Source of the DNA: Pseudoflavonifractor intestinihominis
Lineage (GTDB): Bacteria > Bacillota > Clostridia > Oscillospirales > Oscillospiraceae
Length of the DNA stretch: 64,000 nt
Assembly (NCBI RefSeq): GCF_040096055.1
Contig: NZ_JBBMFK010000014.1
Span: 1 to 64,000 of the forward strand
Direction: 5' to 3'
The position numbers and the translations under genes are program-made. Position 1 is the first letter of the stretch; every line of letters starts with the position of its first letter. The notes below the pieces were generated by a model. That model did no database searches. It saw only the letters and a list, made by a program, of their open reading frames with translations, and was not told where the DNA came from. This document shows positions 62,301-64,000 of this stretch, one piece after another.

Positions 62301-63646
62301 CCCTCACCTTCCCCTCCATCCTGCCTGAGGTGCGCAAGGACGAGTTTGAAAAGCTCTCCGGCATCGACCTGGATGACGATGAGTCCGTCACCTATGTGGC
62401 TCAGCCCGCCGCAGTCCAGCAGCTCATCTCCTCTCTGGGGTTTGCGGTAGGCAGCCGCAGCGCCTACAACGACCGGTATTCCGACCTGATCCAGCAGAGT
62501 ATGCGGGCCTATTACGGCACAAAGGAACCGGAGTACTCCGCAGGAGAGACGCTGGCCAACGGGCTGTCCATTTCCGTCCTGCTATCGCTGCTGCCTGTCA
62601 ACGTCCCCACTGCGTTCCTGCTGGATGCCATTGGCCGGGCCCACCAGCCCGCCCACTACCTGGCCTGGCTGGAGACGGGCACCCTCAACTCCATCCGTGA
62701 CTTTGACGCCAGCGGCAAGATGGTCACCTTCTCCTCCTCCGCCAACGCCCAGATCAGGAGCAGCAGCGGCGACGTGGTGGCCACCATCCGGGGCGGCGTC
62801 ATCTCCACCGTGAAAAAGCCCGAGGGCCTCCAGCTGGAGTGCGTGGACGGCCAGACCATCGTGCTCCTCACCAGCGGCGACTGGACGGTGGAGGTCTACG
62901 GCTCGGGCACGGCCGACATCACCGTCCTGGAGCTGGACGCCAACAGCGCCCTGCGCCGGGAGGTGCAGTTCACCGGCGTGGCCCTGAAGAACCTGACCAT
63001 CGCCCTGGACGTGGACGCCGACGCCGACGGGCAGCAGTACGTTCTGGAGGACGGGGACACGGTCATCAAGCCCACCAGCGACGTCACCAACGGGGAGGAG
63101 ACCGCCTCGGGGACCTTCCGGGACGTGCCCGCCGGGAGCTGGTACTACGACGCGGTCCAGTGGGCGGTGGAGAACGGGGTCACCTCGGGCACCGGCCCGG
63201 ACACCTTCTCCCCCGACCGGGCCTGCACCCGCTCCGAGGTGGTCACCCTGCTGTGGCGGGCCCTGGGCCTGGACGAGGGGTCGGGCTCCTCCGCCGAAAA
63301 CCCCTTCCGGGACGTGCCCTCCAATGCCTTCTACCACGACGCGGTGCTGTGGGCGGCGGAGAACGGCATCACCACCGGCTCCACCCCCACCACCTTCTCC
63401 CCCAACGCCGTGTGCACCCGCTCGGAGGTGGTCACCTTCCTGTGGCGGGCCGACTTCCCCCTCAAGCAGCTCTCCGGCTCTGTGGCCTTCACCGACGTGG
63501 ACCGGGACGACTTCTTCTGGTACCCGGTGAAGTGGGCCGTGGAGGAGGACATCACCACCGGCACCTCCGCCACCACCTTCTCCCCTATGCTCACCTGCAC
63601 CCGGGCCCAGGTGGTCACCTTCCTGTACCGGTTCTTCAGCCGGTAA
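59357..63646 (+). CDS. SLH-anchored multidomain surface protein with lipase-like domain
   Basis: A 1429-residue exported protein. Signal peptide 1-38 (LLTLALTVGLLSPLSALAPE). Residues about 110-415 hold GLUG-type repeats (GIFEGNGHVISNLKGVNGLF; IGGIVGMF; VGGITGENGR). A fibronectin-III-like domain lies at about 490-580 and a BspA-type leucine-rich segment at about 590-710 (GTGAFQDCKKLTSVTLPDCL). An alpha/beta-hydrolase of class-3-lipase type covers about 750-1115, with nucleophile GYSRSG (Ser914), Asp964 (AADVVP) and His979 (GRHG). Three SLH repeats (about 1253-1428) bind wall polymers. Likely an adhesin-like enzyme on the S-layer; ester substrate unknown. Confidence 0.88.
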   Translation: MKRTRFCKKNRCISWLLTLALTVGLLSPLSALAPEAQAAGSLKPAAPVLDDFLVPVSQVTKVPAGYTGVYTASDLLAISAAPNSNYILMADIDLSDYNWTPLCNNSDAPFTGIFEGNGHVISNLKGVNGLFGYTSSVSGSAEIRNVGIENASVSAQYDNYRSGIIGGIVAYATGSTTISNCYFQGDIDSNANMIGGIVGMFNSTEPVEYCWMAGSIRSTNVGGSFDEPRVGGILAESGRSSYLTVNGCIHSGSIEAEGYALYAGGISGLLEGTISNCQNYGSITYNASYYSEYAHIGGIDSGLWSTLIDSCMNAADIQVARLSDVPSDSIVGGISALGTRISNCFNCGDISTDGGSYVGGITGENGRADNSYNVGTIRSVNPGSINVDPGYYGCGALFGSASGGSSNCYYLACDLPAYEKVNGTPTLNTIRSLSAEQMKKSSNFSGFDFDSVWTMGSGSYPYPVLRNARGTDVGSGTTPPSSGTIPTPVLEKAEFANKAVTVTWTLPLTVPGQTNTVDSFNILRKSGSGSSYQVIATVSGSSGGSYTDRAVIIGATYTYTVQACYQGRTGSYNAAGLTVKAEDPPGVSDDLSYEIVNGKAVITDCRETAVKVAIPAQLEGCPVVMIGTGAFQDCKKLTSVTLPDCLTVVGDHAFNGCSSLTSIDLTHVVSIGKQAFAWCTDLTDIRCGPDLQAIGEYALRGFDSRLVVTGYVRTAAELQCSMEGVQFRYIPADVDKVARGTFEYPDANGDPASYSFYYNDDFFSYDNSTYHSDLAIMTLKLAMAGYSRQNLYTEELPEHDLRRALNLQRLFSDMGFGNAEFHNYNTALTDYSSKVAYGFASRQIGQDVVVAVVLRGGGYGGEWADNFNVGTSGDHAGFSAAAKAVQAELEDYIAGLKDLYQFSGDVKLWMTGYSRSGATCNLLAQAMSSKIDSDNLYAYVFAAPNCTTSPKACRGLFSIISAADVVPCVPLSKWGFGRHGTTLTFPSILPEVRKDEFEKLSGIDLDDDESVTYVAQPAAVQQLISSLGFAVGSRSAYNDRYSDLIQQSMRAYYGTKEPEYSAGETLANGLSISVLLSLLPVNVPTAFLLDAIGRAHQPAHYLAWLETGTLNSIRDFDASGKMVTFSSSANAQIRSSSGDVVATIRGGVISTVKKPEGLQLECVDGQTIVLLTSGDWTVEVYGSGTADITVLELDANSALRREVQFTGVALKNLTIALDVDADADGQQYVLEDGDTVIKPTSDVTNGEETASGTFRDVPAGSWYYDAVQWAVENGVTSGTGPDTFSPDRACTRSEVVTLLWRALGLDEGSGSSAENPFRDVPSNAFYHDAVLWAAENGITTGSTPTTFSPNAVCTRSEVVTFLWRADFPLKQLSGSVAFTDVDRDDFFWYPVKWAVEEDITTGTSATTFSPMLTCTRAQVVTFLYRFFSR

Positions 63647-63657
63647 TCCCTTGATAC

Positions 63658-63702
63658 AAAAGAGGCCGTAGGGCCGCTCAGAGAGCGGCCCTACGGCCTC
63701 TT
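63658..63702. terminator. Bidirectional terminator
   Basis: A perfect 21-bp stem from AAAGAGGCCG to CGGCCTCTTT around AGA, followed by TT and more T, between converging genes. Confidence 0.93.
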
Positions 63703-63720
63703 TTTATGCTTTTTATGCTC

Positions 63721-64000
63721 TCAGCTCCGGTCCACCAGGTCCATGGCGAAGAGGGCCGCCCCCAGGGCGCCGCAGAGCTGGGCGTTCTCATCCACCACCA
63801 GGGTGGTCTCCAGCTTCTCCTCCAGGGTCTTGACCAGACTCTCGTTCTTGGACACGCCGCCGGTCATCATGTACCGCTCCTGGCCGCCCACACGCTTGAC
63901 CAGGGCCGCCGTCTTGGCGGCCACCGCCTTGTTCAGGCCGTGGACAATGTCGTCGGGGGCCTTGTTCTGGGCGATGAGGGACACCACCTCCGACTCGGCG
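63721..64000 (-). CDS. 2-hydroxyacyl-CoA dehydratase activator-type ATPase, C-terminal part
   Basis: The frame is open to the window edge (93 codons) and lacks its own start; only the C-terminus is seen. AESEVVSLIAQNK, MMTGGVSKNESLV and NAQLCGALGAALFA match the BcrAD/BadFG (HgdC-like) ATPase family, which drives ATP-dependent electron transfer into 2-hydroxyacyl-CoA dehydratases in amino-acid-fermenting Clostridia. The cluster-ligating cysteines lie outside the window. Confidence 0.85.
   Translation of the reverse strand, partial: AESEVVSLIAQNKAPDDIVHGLNKAVAAKTAALVKRVGGQERYMMTGGVSKNESLVKTLEEKLETTLVVDENAQLCGALGAALFAMDLVDRS

Overview
The window is high-GC Firmicutes DNA, most likely a gut Clostridia of the Oscillospiraceae group (Flavonifractor / Pseudoflavonifractor / Lawsonibacter-like). 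This is inferred from the gene families (rplU-prp-rpmA-obg with an L27 N-terminal extension, pyruvate phosphate dikinase, EFR1 ferredoxin, a 2-hydroxyacyl-CoA dehydratase activator, flavinylated extracellular reductases, SLH surface protein). No species is assigned.

Region 1 (1 to about 15.2 kb) is the right part of an integrative mobilizable element of lower GC. From the left it carries a minus-strand defence-type operon: an XRE regulator, a SNF2 helicase, an EVE-like modified-base reader and a DUF1156/COG1743 DNA methyltransferase cut by the window edge. A long gene-free stretch follows, with a MobV-type nick site (TAGTGTGTTATA) and a striking nested inverted repeat. Then come a sigma factor and an XRE regulator (minus), a divergent CHC2 primase and SF3/P4-like helicase, a MobV (Mob_Pre) relaxase with small partners, a RhuM-family gene and a large serine recombinase at the right end. 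No type IV secretion genes are visible, so mobilization in trans is the simplest reading.

Region 2 (15.2 to 24.4 kb) starts with a low-GC orphan glycosyltransferase, then high-GC chromosome: an S41 peptidase, a diguanylate cyclase, a DUF3783 protein, a split ThrE-type exporter, a HAD phosphatase, an SGNH hydrolase, a DUF4358 lipoprotein, and a SigV/RsiV-like ECF sigma/anti-sigma pair. Two near-identical ECF-type promoters (AAC, 17 bp, CGTC) lie upstream of the exporter operon and of the sigma gene, suggesting one regulon.

Region 3 (24.4 to 41.5 kb) holds two extracellular FMN/FAD reductase lipoproteins, one beside a LysR gene and one beside a TetR gene. Between them are the ribosomal/obg operon with an L21 leader, a metallophosphoesterase, a MarR/Old-Yellow-Enzyme operon with palindromic operators over its promoter, prmA, degV and a DUF1836 regulator. 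Oligoendopeptidase pepF follows.

Region 4 (41.5 to 50 kb) is an opp peptide transporter operon. Its OppC subunit carries a seven-repeat RCC1-like propeller inserted in the extracellular loop after the first membrane helix, which is the most unusual protein here. A convergent XRE-plus-helical-repeat regulator of RNPP-like layout sits next to it.

Region 5 (50 to 64 kb) has a hotdog thioesterase, ppdK, a cobalamin adenosyltransferase, a DUF975 membrane protein, TrmO, an EFR1 ferredoxin, an HTH regulator of unknown ligand, a membrane protein and a 1429-residue SLH-anchored surface protein with a class-3-lipase-like triad. The window ends inside a dehydratase activator gene.

All functions are read from sequence motifs and family knowledge; no database search was run.
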